From contig JARGOF010000013.1 in NCBI GenBank assembly GCA_029212415.1, positions 62,001 through 126,000 of the forward strand: DNA of 64,000 nt, read 5' to 3'. The stretch is from Rhizobiaceae bacterium. GTDB lineage: Bacteria; Pseudomonadota; Alphaproteobacteria; Rhizobiales; Rhizobiaceae. Shown in pieces: positions 38,755 through 48,375 of this stretch (position 1 is the first letter of the stretch; every line of letters starts with the position of its first letter). Both the position numbers and the translations under genes were made by a program. The notes under the pieces are model-generated. The model made no database searches. It was not told where the DNA came from and worked only from the letters and a program-made list of their open reading frames with translations.

Positions 38755-39512
38755 TGGGAAGCGCGTCCGGCGCGCAGCCGCTCAAGGGCGTCACCAACGG
38801 GGACATTGATTGTGCTGCCACCATGTTTGACCAGCGCATTGCCCGTTTCATCCAGTCCGATCAGTTCGCGATCATCTGAATGGTCGGCCAGACCGAGCGC
38901 ACCCGTTTCCAGCGGAACCTTGGCAAACAGCCGGCCCTGCCAGTGCTGGTGGACTGGTTTGAACCCTTCCTCGGACCAGGTGTGGATCCAGTTGACAATA
39001 TGGCGCGCGACCGATTCCAGCAATTGCGTGTGGGAGATCTCGCCGCAGCCTTCATCCCACATTGTTGAACTGTGGATTTCATGGCCCGGCTCGATGCCAG
39101 TTGTCACCGGCGCAATGCGCACATCAAAGCCCAGAACCATCCATTGGGGAATACCGTCCTGCTCTTCATCGCTGATCACAAGATCGGCAAACCCAATCCT
39201 GGCATCATTCATCAGGATCGCCGATGGCCATTGATAGGTTATCGAAATTTCAGCCGGGCCAAGAGCGCCTGCCGCGTCGCCGAAGGCAACCAGGCCGGCA
39301 AACAGAATTTCCCCGCAGCGGCTTCGCGGCACGTCCGGTTCCAGCACCAGAGCAAAGCGCAGGTTTGCAATGTCCCGTGACCAGACAATATCACCGGCGC
39401 CGAGCGCCCCCTGCCCTGCCTGTGCTGCGGCCCACGCCCTTGCATCGGTGTCGGGGGAAACAGCATGCCCGGTCAACAACGGCGGAAATGTCGGAAGGGA
39501 ATTTTCCATCAA
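38751..39512 (-). CDS. Biotin/lipoate protein ligase-like family protein
   Basis: 253 aa; PPLLTGHAVSPDTDARAWAAAQAGQGALGAGDIVWSRD...ITYQWPSAILMNDARIGFADLVIS. Confidence 0.72.
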   Translation of the reverse strand: MMENSLPTFPPLLTGHAVSPDTDARAWAAAQAGQGALGAGDIVWSRDIANLRFALVLEPDVPRSRCGEILFAGLVAFGDAAGALGPAEISITYQWPSAILMNDARIGFADLVISDEEQDGIPQWMVLGFDVRIAPVTTGIEPGHEIHSSTMWDEGCGEISHTQLLESVARHIVNWIHTWSEEGFKPVHQHWQGRLFAKVPLETGALGLADHSDDRELIGLDETGNALVKHGGSTINVPVGDALERLRAGRASQ

Positions 39513-39517
39513 GCCAA

Positions 39518-39715
39518 TCAGGTTCCGGAAAGATCAATTTCGCTTTCAACGACGTGATTGAGATCGGTTCCCTCGGCCGTCAAAACCATCTTGACAGCCA
39601 GCGTCTTGCGACCACCCAGGTCATTTTCCCTTACGATCCGCTCGATTTCCTGCTGCGACGTTACCCCCACCTGTTTGAGGAACTTGCGCATTGACATGTT
39701 GAAATCTTCGCTCAT
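39518..39715 (-). CDS. DUF6494-like small protein
   Basis: MSEDFNMSMRKFLKQVGVTSQQEIERIVRENDLGGRKTLAVKMVL; start trimmed. Confidence 0.65.
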   Translation of the reverse strand: MSEDFNMSMRKFLKQVGVTSQQEIERIVRENDLGGRKTLAVKMVLTAEGTDLNHVVESEIDLSGT

Positions 39716-39743
39716 GACATTTCCTTCTTTCACTTGCATTTGC

Positions 39744-40733
39744 TCATTCCAGATGAAATGCAATGTCCTTGATATCGCCGCCGCGCGCAACCCGCAGAGT
39801 CAGGCGATTGCCGCTTCCCGTCAACGCCGCAGCGGCCCGATAGGACCCGGCTCTTTTGAGCCGCCTTCCATTGGCGGACAGGATGACGTCGTCGGCCCGC
39901 ATCCCGGCTTTTTCCTCTATTGAGCCCGCTTTCACCCGCACCACCAGCATGCCCGCAAAGGCCGGACTGGTGACAGCCTGTGTCGGTCGCACGACCATAG
40001 CCGATTTTGGATGGGAAACGATCCCATCATCCAGATAATCATCGAGAACGCGCTGCAGCAGCGCCGCTGATACGGCAAAATTCACGCCGATATTGGAATC
40101 CGAGCCCTTGGTGAATATGGCCGACAGGAGACCGATCAACGCGCCTTCTTCATTGACCAATGCACCGCCGGACATGCCGGGATTGACCGCCGCATCGGTC
40201 TGGACAAAATCCTCGATCGGGTTGAACCCGACGCCGGATACCTGCACAGCGGATACAATTCCGCAAGCCACAGATATATCCAGACCAAAACTGTTGCCGA
40301 TCGCACAGGCCCTGTGTGCCACTGCGAAAGAGGATGCAAAGCGCACAGGCGGCAAAGGTGTTTCGATACGCAAGAAGGCAATATCTGTGGCCGCATCGCG
40401 CAGGGCAATGGTTGCACGCATGCTGACACCATCTGACGTGCGCACAAAAACGTCGCGCGCCGGGCCGAGAACGTGATCGGCGGTTGCCAGCACCGTGCCA
40501 TCGCCGACGACGATTGCCGACCCCTCCGGTTCCTCGTTGCGATTGGCATTGTCTGGCCAGACGGGCAAAATGCTGACAACAGAACGGGCCGCACATGCAA
40601 TATGACCGGCAAAATCAAGAGCACCATTGCCTGCCGGGTCGCTCTCGCAGGGCGTCATGGCCAGCACCCCCTGTTGGGCACCGGCTGTCGCGCATAACAT
40701 CAACCAAAGGCAAATCTGGGCAAGAATCCGCAA
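39744..40733 (-). CDS. S1C trypsin-like serine protease with PDZ domain
   Basis: NPGMSGGALVNEEG catalytic Ser motif, DHVLGPA, AATDIAFLRIE, C-terminal PDZ-like. Confidence 0.85.
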   Translation of the reverse strand: MRILAQICLWLMLCATAGAQQGVLAMTPCESDPAGNGALDFAGHIACAARSVVSILPVWPDNANRNEEPEGSAIVVGDGTVLATADHVLGPARDVFVRTSDGVSMRATIALRDAATDIAFLRIETPLPPVRFASSFAVAHRACAIGNSFGLDISVACGIVSAVQVSGVGFNPIEDFVQTDAAVNPGMSGGALVNEEGALIGLLSAIFTKGSDSNIGVNFAVSAALLQRVLDDYLDDGIVSHPKSAMVVRPTQAVTSPAFAGMLVVRVKAGSIEEKAGMRADDVILSANGRRLKRAGSYRAAAALTGSGNRLTLRVARGGDIKDIAFHLE

Positions 40734-40739
40734 GAGCGC

Positions 40740-40874
40740 CTAATCCAACCGCACGGAATGATTGCTCGATACGAAAGCGTCACCGGATGATTGCCTTTGC
40801 GTGCCCAGGATGCCCCATGCAATGACGCTCACCACAACCATCAGGCCGACCCCCAATAAAACCGATTTCATCAT
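40740..40874 (-). CDS. 44-aa small membrane protein (not in the ORF track)
   Basis: Manual translation MMKSVLLGVGLMVVVSVIAWGILGTQRQSSGDAFVSSNNHSVRLD*; one TM; tightly packed in the FDH cluster. Confidence 0.55.
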   Translation of the reverse strand: MMKSVLLGVGLMVVVSVIAWGILGTQRQSSGDAFVSSNHSVRLD

Positions 40875-40933
40875 CTTCCCTTTTCATAACCGCGTGTTGA
40901 AACCACAGACCATCAAGGCAGGGCGCGACCCGT

Positions 40934-42325
40934 TCAATGGGGCGGCGCTGTCGCCTGCTTCAAAAAGCGAATGAGATCGTCTCGCCTCTCGACACTTTTC
41001 AGCCTTTGTATCGGCATTTTTGTACCCGGCAGCATCACATCCGGCCCGTCGTCGAACAATTGCCCCACCGTTGTCTCATCCCATACGATCTGGGTGTTCA
41101 GAAGCGCCGCAGAATAGCTATAGCCCGGCAGCGTTCCGGCCTTGCGGCCAAACAGATTATACAGCGTCGGCCCTGCCCGATTGCCATCATCCGGCGTCAA
41201 CGTGTGACACACGCTGCATTTGCGCTGGAATTCCAGTTCGCCCGGATCTTCGCTTTCGCGTATTTGAAACCGCCTCGGAAGCGCGGACTTGATCTGACTG
41301 AAATCGCGCGGCGATATACGCCTGAGGGCGGCAAAGTCATCAAGGCCGACGTGATAGACATGCATGGTCCCTGGCACAAAATCGAAATCCCAGACCGGGC
41401 CGAATGTGACGCTCATGTCTTCCAGTTGCGCGCCACTTTCGACAAGAAACACACCAATCGCGCCCGCGCCATCGCCATAACCGACCATCGTGCCATCAAG
41501 CGATGTCCTGACAGACTGTATGGGACGGTTGCTCTTGGCAAGGTCGGTGAGCTTTTGTGCCTGGCTGATGCTGACGACACCCATTGTTCCATCCAGCGCG
41601 CCAAAGACCAGACGATCCTCGTCCATCAATGTCAGGGTGTTGATGCCCCAACCGTGACTATGGATCCGCCGCAACATTGTGGCGCTTGCGACATCCCATT
41701 CGATGATTTCGCCGTCATGGGCCGCCGTGTAGATCTCTTTGTCATCCGATGAGAATATCGCAGCATTGACGTTGCCGCGGAGGGCTTTCAAGACGGCCAC
41801 TTCCCTTTGCATTGCCAGATCATAGAGCCGGGCTGTCCCGTCCCACCGCGCGGCAACGGCAAGCGTTCCGTCTGCAGATACGGCGACATCCACCACCTTG
41901 TGATCGGACGACGGAATGCGGGCGATGAGTTCACCGCTGGAAAGCTGCCAGATCCCCAGTGATCCATCGTCAGAGACCGAGACGGCCTGCGTGGTGCCCG
42001 GCACGAAAGCCACGTCGTTGACCGCATTGTCATGACCAATCAGGCGATGCAGGATCGTTCCCTCCAACCCGGAAAGCTTCCAATAGATGATCGAATAATC
42101 AAATGAGGCCGTGAGCGCATATTTGCCGTCCCGGGAGATGGAAATTGCCTTGATTGGACCACCATGGCCATTGAGTTGTTCAGGCAATTGGTCTGGCAGA
42201 TGTTCTGGCAATTGCCGATCCGACTGGCCGGGCAGCTCCGTTGCACAGGCCATGCCGGAGACCAGCCCTGCGGCTATGCCGATCATGAGTCTGTCAAGCC
42301 AATGCCATCGCGACAGCCCGAACAT
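40934..42325 (-). CDS. WD40-repeat protein fused to c-type cytochrome
   Basis: 463 aa; repeated GHDNAVNDVAFVPGTTQAVSVSDDGSLGIWQL units; C-terminal CSVCHTLTPDDGNRAGPTLYNLFGRKAG. Confidence 0.85.
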   Translation of the reverse strand: MFGLSRWHWLDRLMIGIAAGLVSGMACATELPGQSDRQLPEHLPDQLPEQLNGHGGPIKAISISRDGKYALTASFDYSIIYWKLSGLEGTILHRLIGHDNAVNDVAFVPGTTQAVSVSDDGSLGIWQLSSGELIARIPSSDHKVVDVAVSADGTLAVAARWDGTARLYDLAMQREVAVLKALRGNVNAAIFSSDDKEIYTAAHDGEIIEWDVASATMLRRIHSHGWGINTLTLMDEDRLVFGALDGTMGVVSISQAQKLTDLAKSNRPIQSVRTSLDGTMVGYGDGAGAIGVFLVESGAQLEDMSVTFGPVWDFDFVPGTMHVYHVGLDDFAALRRISPRDFSQIKSALPRRFQIRESEDPGELEFQRKCSVCHTLTPDDGNRAGPTLYNLFGRKAGTLPGYSYSAALLNTQIVWDETTVGQLFDDGPDVMLPGTKMPIQRLKSVERRDDLIRFLKQATAPPH

Positions 42326-42346
42326 GCTGCTGCTCCACTCCCGTCA

Positions 42347-43576
42347 TCACTCAGCCGGCTGTATGGACTCTTTGCCGGTTTCGGCAGTGCCCTTCTTCCC
42401 GGCTTGCACTTCCTCAACCCAGAGAGAATGGTGCTCCTTGGCCCAATTGGTATCCACATCGCCGCTGGTCATGGCATCCAACGCACCCTCCATGCCGATC
42501 GTGCCGATATAGATATGTGCAAGCACCACCATGATCATGAAAACGGCCATGATGGTATGCCAGAGCGATTGATATTGCTGTTCCTGAATGAGCGCCACAT
42601 CGGTGGGCAATTGCGTGCCAAAGGCGTCGTTGAGTGAGCTGAATGTATCACCAAACATTGTTGTGGTGAACGGATTCATCAAAGCCCAGCCGGACATGGA
42701 AATGGAAATGCCGCAAAGGATAACGACCCAGAAAATGATCTTCTGTCCGGCATTGAATTTGCGGGCCTTTGGATGGCCGCCACCCAGCATGCCGCCACCG
42801 CGCAACAACCAGACGACGTCATGGCGGTTTGGAATATTGTGGACCAGCCAGAGGATTGCCACGATGACCAGGCCCAGCATGAAGGCGAAAGCCACATAAT
42901 TATGGATGAACTTGCCGAAAATCGTGATGGTGGAAAAAGCATCCTTGCCGATCAGCGGGATCAGCAGTTTGCGTCCGAACAGCAGGTTGAGACCGGTCAG
43001 CGCCAGCAGAATAAAGCTTGAGGCGAGCAGCCAATGGCCCATCCTCTCAATGCCTGAAAAGCGCTTCATTGTCTTGCCGGATTTTCCATGGGAGATTCTG
43101 ATGCGCCCGCGCAGAGCGAAAAACAGGGACAGCAATAGAAGCGTACCGAGTATTGCCCAGGCCGAATACATCGCCAGAGGACCATTGCGGGTGAGCCGCC
43201 ATTGCTGGCCATCCGACTGGATCAGCAGGCCCGCCGACTTGTTATGTCCGACAACAGTTCCGGTTACGCCGTGGCGTATTTGCCGCCAGAGTTCCGCGTC
43301 GGAGGACGCACCGCTGTCCGTGCCGCCGGGTGTGGCGCCAGCCACCGGTTTGTCTGCGCCAGACACCTGAGCTGAGGCCGGGGAATTGTGCAGCCACAGG
43401 AGGGCGGAAATTGCCATCAGCACCGTCAGCGCAATGACCATGAAAGATCTTGCCTGATCACGCTGTTTCAGGGCGGCACTGCGGGCGCCTCGTTTCTGGT
43501 GACCATGATTCTGGTGACCATGATTCTGCTGGCCTGGGTTCTGGTTGAAGGATGCTTTGTTCGACATCGCATTCAT
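42347..43576 (-). CDS. Formate dehydrogenase gamma subunit (cytochrome b)
   Basis: FSGIERMGHWLLASSFILLALTGLNLLFGR, GKFIHNYVAFAFML; start trimmed to MNAMSNK. Confidence 0.9.
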   Translation of the reverse strand: MNAMSNKASFNQNPGQQNHGHQNHGHQKRGARSAALKQRDQARSFMVIALTVLMAISALLWLHNSPASAQVSGADKPVAGATPGGTDSGASSDAELWRQIRHGVTGTVVGHNKSAGLLIQSDGQQWRLTRNGPLAMYSAWAILGTLLLLSLFFALRGRIRISHGKSGKTMKRFSGIERMGHWLLASSFILLALTGLNLLFGRKLLIPLIGKDAFSTITIFGKFIHNYVAFAFMLGLVIVAILWLVHNIPNRHDVVWLLRGGGMLGGGHPKARKFNAGQKIIFWVVILCGISISMSGWALMNPFTTTMFGDTFSSLNDAFGTQLPTDVALIQEQQYQSLWHTIMAVFMIMVVLAHIYIGTIGMEGALDAMTSGDVDTNWAKEHHSLWVEEVQAGKKGTAETGKESIQPAE

Positions 43577-43718
43577 CTGAACTCTCCGGAATTCTTGCGA
43601 CTGCACCGATCGTGCCGGTCGCGGAGTTTGAGCATGCTCAACGAAAGAAAAGGCGGCCACTGGTGCAGCCGCCTCATGTCCTGTGATCGTCCCCGCGCAT
43701 CAGGCAGGGATGATCGGC

Positions 43719-44315
43719 CTAGCCGCCGACCTTGGAGCCGTAGGCAGTGCCCCAGCCCCATGCGCCAGCGCCGAACCCACGGGACACGACGCGCTCGCGG
43801 TACACCGCAGAGACAACATCACCGTCACCAGCGAGCAGCGCCTTGGTCGAGCACATTTCCGCGCAAAGCGGAAGTTTGCCCTCAGCCAGGCGATTGCGAC
43901 CGTACTTCTGGAACTCGGCCGAGGAATTGTCCTCTTCGGGGCCTCCGGCACAGAAGGTGCACTTGTCCATCTTTCCACGCGAACCGAAATTCGACGCCTG
44001 CGGGAATTGCGGCGCGCCAAAGGGGCACGCGTAGAAACAATAACCGCAACCGATGCACAGGTCCTTGGAGTGGAGAACCACGCCCTCTTCCGTGTCGTAG
44101 AAGCAATCAACCGGACACACCGCACGGCACGGCGCATCAGAACAATGCATGCAAGCGACCGAGATCGACCGTTCGCCCGGCTTGCCATCATTGATGGTGA
44201 CAACCCGGCGGCGGTTCACCCCCCAGGGCACTTCATGCTCGTTCTTGCAGGCCGTTACACAGGCATTGCATTCGATGCAACGCTCGGCATCACAAAGGAA
44301 TTTCATTCTAGCCAT
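43719..44315 (-). CDS. Formate dehydrogenase beta subunit (4Fe-4S ferredoxin)
   Basis: MKFLCDAERCIECNACVTACKNEHEVPWGVNRRRVV; CMHCSDAPCRAVCP; CIGCGYCFYACPFGAPQ. Confidence 0.93.
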   Translation of the reverse strand: MARMKFLCDAERCIECNACVTACKNEHEVPWGVNRRRVVTINDGKPGERSISVACMHCSDAPCRAVCPVDCFYDTEEGVVLHSKDLCIGCGYCFYACPFGAPQFPQASNFGSRGKMDKCTFCAGGPEEDNSSAEFQKYGRNRLAEGKLPLCAEMCSTKALLAGDGDVVSAVYRERVVSRGFGAGAWGWGTAYGSKVGG

Positions 44316-44329
44316 AGTCGTTTTCCTCC

Positions 44330-47224
44330 CTATGCCCGTTCGATACGACACAAGGTCGCTTTGGTTTCTTGCATCTGGGTGACGGAATCATATCCATAGG
44401 TCTGGGCCGTATTGCTTGATTCACCAAGCACATAGGGATCAGCACCCGCCGGATATTTGTCTCTCAGATCCTTGCCTTCGAAATGCCCGCCGAAATGGAA
44501 CGGCATGAAGGCAACACCCTTGCCGACCCTTTGCGTGGTCATGGCCATCACCTTGACCTTGGCACCTTCGGGACCGTGCACCCAGACCTGTTCCCCATCA
44601 CGAATGCCAAGATCATTGGCATCCGCCGTGTTGATTTCGACGAACATGTCCTGTTGCAGTTCCGCAAGCCACGGGTTGGACCGTGTCTCGTCCCCGCCGC
44701 CCTCATATTCGACCAGACGGCCGGAGGTGAGGATGATCGGGAAGTCCTTGGAGAAGTCATTCTTCTGGATAGACGCATAGGCTGTCGGAAGACGGTAGAA
44801 TTTCCGATCTTCGTAGGTGGCATATTTATCCAGCAGATCACGGCGCGGCGTGTAGAGCGGCTCGCGGTGAGTTGGTATGGGATCAGGGAAAGTCCAGACC
44901 ACGGTGCGGGCCTTGGCGTTGCCGAAGGGCGCGCAGCCATGTTTGATCGCCACCCGTTGGATACCGCCTGACAGGTCGGTTTTCCAGTTGGTCTTTTCGC
45001 CGGCAACCTTGTCGATGGATGCTTTTTCGTCCGCCGTCAGATCCCCGTCCCAACCCAGTTTGGTCAGCATGGCCATGGTGAATTCGGGATAACCGTCTTC
45101 GATTTCCGAATCCTTCGACCAGGAGCCTTCGGCCAGCAGGTTTTCCCCATCCCGTTCAACGCCGAAGCGCGCGCGGAATGTCAGACCACCTTCAGCCACC
45201 GGCTTGGATGGATCGTAGAGAATTGGCGTCCCGGGATGTTTCATCTCGGGCGTGCCCCAGCTTGGCCATGGCAGACCGTAATATTCACCGTCGAGAGGGC
45301 CACCCACAGCCTGCAGCGTCGTTTTGTCAAACGTATACTGATGGGCCATATGTTCACGCAGGCGCTCGGGCGACTGGCCGGTATAGCCAATGGTCCACAT
45401 GCCTCTGTTGAACTCGCGGGTAATGTCTTCGATCAGCGGTTCGTCGTTCTCGACCTTGATGTTCTTGAACATCTCGTCGGCAAAACCCAGTTTTTTGGCC
45501 AGCTTGTAGGCGATCGTGTGATCGGGCAGCGATTCAAACAGCGGATCAACCACCTTTTCACGCCACTGGATCGACCGGTTGGAGGCCGTTACCGAACCAT
45601 AGGTTTCAAACTGCGTACAGGCCGGCAACAGATAGACGCCGTCGGTGCGGTCAGAAAGCACGGCAGAAACAGTCGGATAGGGATCGATCACGACCAGCAG
45701 GTCGAGTTTTTCCATTGCCGTCTTCATTTCTTTCATGCGGGTCTGGGAATTGGGCGCATGCCCCCAGAAGACCATGCCGCGCACCTTGTTCGGATTGTCC
45801 ATATTGGCCGGGTCTTCAAGCACCCCGTCAATCCAGCGCGAAACCGGAATGCCGGTCACCGTCATCAGGTTCTTGTCCTTGCCGTTCTTGTCCTTGACGA
45901 CGGCAAAGCGGCCCTTGATATAGTCGATATCGGTTTCCCAAACGCGGGACCAATGGCCCCAGGCACCGGCGCTCAGGCCATAGTAACCAGGCAGGGTATG
46001 CGACAGCACGCCCAGATCTGTGGCGCCCTGAACATTGTCATGGCCGCGGAAAATATTGGTTCCGCCGCCCGCCTTGCCCATGTTGCCCAGCGCCAGTTGC
46101 AGGATGCAATAGGCGCGCGTGTTGTTGTTGCCATTGGTATGCTGCGTGCCACCCATGCACCAGATGACGGTACCGGGACGATTCTCGGCCAGCGTGCGCG
46201 CTACGCGCCTGAGCTGCGAGCCGGGAACGCCGGTAACATGCTCAACCTCCTGCGGATTCCAATTGGCGACTTCACTGCGGATCTGGTCCATACCCCAGAC
46301 ACGCTGGCGGATGAACTCCTTGTCCTCCCAGCCATTTTCAAAAATGTGCCAAAGGATGCCCCATACGAGCGCCACATCGGTGCCCGGACGAAAACGCACA
46401 TATTCGTCGGCATGGGCTGCCGTGCGGGTAAAGCGCGGGTCACAGACGATCATCGGCGCATTGTTCTGCTCTTTCGCCTTCAGCAGGTGAAGAAGAGAAA
46501 CCGGATGGGCTTCGGCAGGATTGCCGCCAATGACGAATATCGCCCGGGAATTGTGAATGTCATTGTAGGAGTTTGTCATCGCTCCGTAGCCCCAGGTGTT
46601 GGCAACACCTGCAACCGTGGTGGAGTGACAGATACGCGCCTGGTGATCCACATTGTTGGAGCCCCAATAGGCAGCAAACTTGCGCACCAGATAGGACTGC
46701 TCATTGTTGTGCTTCGCGGATCCGAGCCAGTAAACCGAATCCGGCCCCGACTCTTCGCGAATATTCAGCATGGAGTCGCCAATCTCATTGATGGCATCAT
46801 CCCAGGAAAGACGGGTCCATTTGCCGTCAACCAGCTTCATCGGATATTTCAGTCGGCGTTCGCCATGGGCGTGTTCGCGCACTGCTGCACCTTTGGCGCA
46901 ATGCGCGCCGAGGTTGAAGGGCGAATCGAAAGCAGGCTCCTGCCCGATCCAGACCCCATCGACGACCTCTGCCAGCACCGTACAACCGACGGAACAATGG
47001 GTGCAGACTGACTTGACAATATCGACCTTGCCGTTCGCCGCACCTGCGGCTGTCGCTTTGGTTGCCGTGCCTGCTGTCAACGCACCTGCGACCGCGAGAC
47101 CGCCGACCGTCAGGCCGGAGCGTTTCAAGAAGTCACGGCGATTGACCGTAGCATCCGACATTGAAGCGATGGTCGATGACAGACGGGGGCCTCTCGCAAC
47201 CCCACCTACCTTCTTCCTAAGCAT
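44330..47224 (-). CDS. Formate dehydrogenase alpha subunit, TAT-exported, Cys-type active site
   Basis: 964 aa; NRRDFLKRSGL TAT motif; CTHCSVGCTVLAEV; ARICHSTTVAGVANTWGYGAMT. Confidence 0.95.
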   Translation of the reverse strand: MLRKKVGGVARGPRLSSTIASMSDATVNRRDFLKRSGLTVGGLAVAGALTAGTATKATAAGAANGKVDIVKSVCTHCSVGCTVLAEVVDGVWIGQEPAFDSPFNLGAHCAKGAAVREHAHGERRLKYPMKLVDGKWTRLSWDDAINEIGDSMLNIREESGPDSVYWLGSAKHNNEQSYLVRKFAAYWGSNNVDHQARICHSTTVAGVANTWGYGAMTNSYNDIHNSRAIFVIGGNPAEAHPVSLLHLLKAKEQNNAPMIVCDPRFTRTAAHADEYVRFRPGTDVALVWGILWHIFENGWEDKEFIRQRVWGMDQIRSEVANWNPQEVEHVTGVPGSQLRRVARTLAENRPGTVIWCMGGTQHTNGNNNTRAYCILQLALGNMGKAGGGTNIFRGHDNVQGATDLGVLSHTLPGYYGLSAGAWGHWSRVWETDIDYIKGRFAVVKDKNGKDKNLMTVTGIPVSRWIDGVLEDPANMDNPNKVRGMVFWGHAPNSQTRMKEMKTAMEKLDLLVVIDPYPTVSAVLSDRTDGVYLLPACTQFETYGSVTASNRSIQWREKVVDPLFESLPDHTIAYKLAKKLGFADEMFKNIKVENDEPLIEDITREFNRGMWTIGYTGQSPERLREHMAHQYTFDKTTLQAVGGPLDGEYYGLPWPSWGTPEMKHPGTPILYDPSKPVAEGGLTFRARFGVERDGENLLAEGSWSKDSEIEDGYPEFTMAMLTKLGWDGDLTADEKASIDKVAGEKTNWKTDLSGGIQRVAIKHGCAPFGNAKARTVVWTFPDPIPTHREPLYTPRRDLLDKYATYEDRKFYRLPTAYASIQKNDFSKDFPIILTSGRLVEYEGGGDETRSNPWLAELQQDMFVEINTADANDLGIRDGEQVWVHGPEGAKVKVMAMTTQRVGKGVAFMPFHFGGHFEGKDLRDKYPAGADPYVLGESSNTAQTYGYDSVTQMQETKATLCRIERA

Positions 47225-47348
47225 GATATTTCTCCCAATTCGCGTTTCCAGAAGTCAAAGGCTTCTGCGGCATTCATTCACAATCCAAAATTGAATTGCA
47301 CAAGGGTATTTTTGCCTGCGGCTGACGCCACAGGCCGTGCCGGTGTCC

Positions 47349-47558
47349 TTAGAAACGGGACAGTTCGTAATAGGTTTTCACGTGATCCGTTTCCCGGTAA
47401 CCGCTGCCGTGCTCAACAGCAGGAACAGCTGCCTGCGCCTTGCCGCCGGTGGCGATTGCCGCACCGCCCAGCAAAGTGCCGGCACTTGCAAGTTTCAGGA
47501 AATCGCGCCGTTCTGCGACGCTTTTGTCGTCAGGGTTTTTGACCATAGGGCCCTCCAT
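47349..47558 (-). CDS. Small TAT-signal protein of formate dehydrogenase region
   Basis: AERRDFLKLASAGTLLGGAAIATGGKAQA; start trimmed. Confidence 0.75.
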   Translation of the reverse strand: MEGPMVKNPDDKSVAERRDFLKLASAGTLLGGAAIATGGKAQAAVPAVEHGSGYRETDHVKTYYELSRF

Positions 47559-47641
47559 GTCCGTCCTTCCTTTACCCAAAACGATCAACAGACCGGTTGG
47601 GCCGAATGCGCAGACGAAGCCGCACTCATATGAATTGGCGC

Positions 47642-48223
47642 CTATTCCATGGAGAAGGCACCCAGTTCAATGTCCATGAAAAGCCTGCCGAGCGTGCCCA
47701 CAGGCTGATAGAACCTGCTCAATTCGGCGGCTTCCAGATCCTTGTAAAAATGTGTTGCCCACGGCTCGATATGCGTGGTGAAAAATTCGCGTTGAATGTC
47801 AAGCGAAGCCGGCTCGCCGTAGCGCCCGGCAATCAGACCCGCCATCATTTCCATCAATGAGCCGATATGATCTTCAGGCTCCTTGATCTCATCGTGCCGC
47901 GCGATCCCCAGCGCAGCCATGGAATTGCGCAATTTGGCGAGGGGTTTTTCGTTCAGGAAACCGGTGAGGTAATAGGAGCCGTAGGGCAGCAATTCACCGC
48001 GCCCCATACCGATGAACAGGCCGTCATATTCCTGACGGACCGTTGCCACGGGGGTCGCTGCGGCCAGTTTGGCAAGTGTGTTGAAAGCCAGTCCCATGTC
48101 GGTTCCGTCACCGGACAAAGCGGCAAGCGCTTTTAGAGAATTCTGATCGGGAGGCGCAAAAAGCAGCTTGCCGAGCAAACCATAAAGGTCTGCGCGCATG
48201 GCGTCTTCCGCCCTTATCTTCAC
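47642..48223 (-). CDS. TorD/DmsD family molecular chaperone
   Basis: 193 aa; RADLYGLLGKLLFAPPD, EYDGLFIGMGRGELLPYGSYYLTGFLNEKPLAKLR. Confidence 0.87.
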   Translation of the reverse strand: MKIRAEDAMRADLYGLLGKLLFAPPDQNSLKALAALSGDGTDMGLAFNTLAKLAAATPVATVRQEYDGLFIGMGRGELLPYGSYYLTGFLNEKPLAKLRNSMAALGIARHDEIKEPEDHIGSLMEMMAGLIAGRYGEPASLDIQREFFTTHIEPWATHFYKDLEAAELSRFYQPVGTLGRLFMDIELGAFSME

Positions 48224-48375
48224 TTTTAAAGTGTGATTTTGCAGAACGCTCTCCTCCTGATTTAGGATTAGATACGAATTATTCTAAACTGGCAAGCACA
48301 CCAAAAGGATGAGATGTGCCATTTGGCTGGGCCTTTCCTGAACGGTCGGATCAAATCGCACTGCCCAGCCTCTGC

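Noticed and set aside
45236-47011. 591-aa plus-strand ORF
   Set aside because: Fully antisense to the well-supported formate dehydrogenase alpha gene; no recognisable domain and His/Arg-rich composition typical of a shadow ORF.
44330-47224. Possible selenocysteine formate dehydrogenase
   Set aside because: The active-site position reads Cys (ARICHSTTVAG) with no in-frame UGA, so no Sec machinery is needed.
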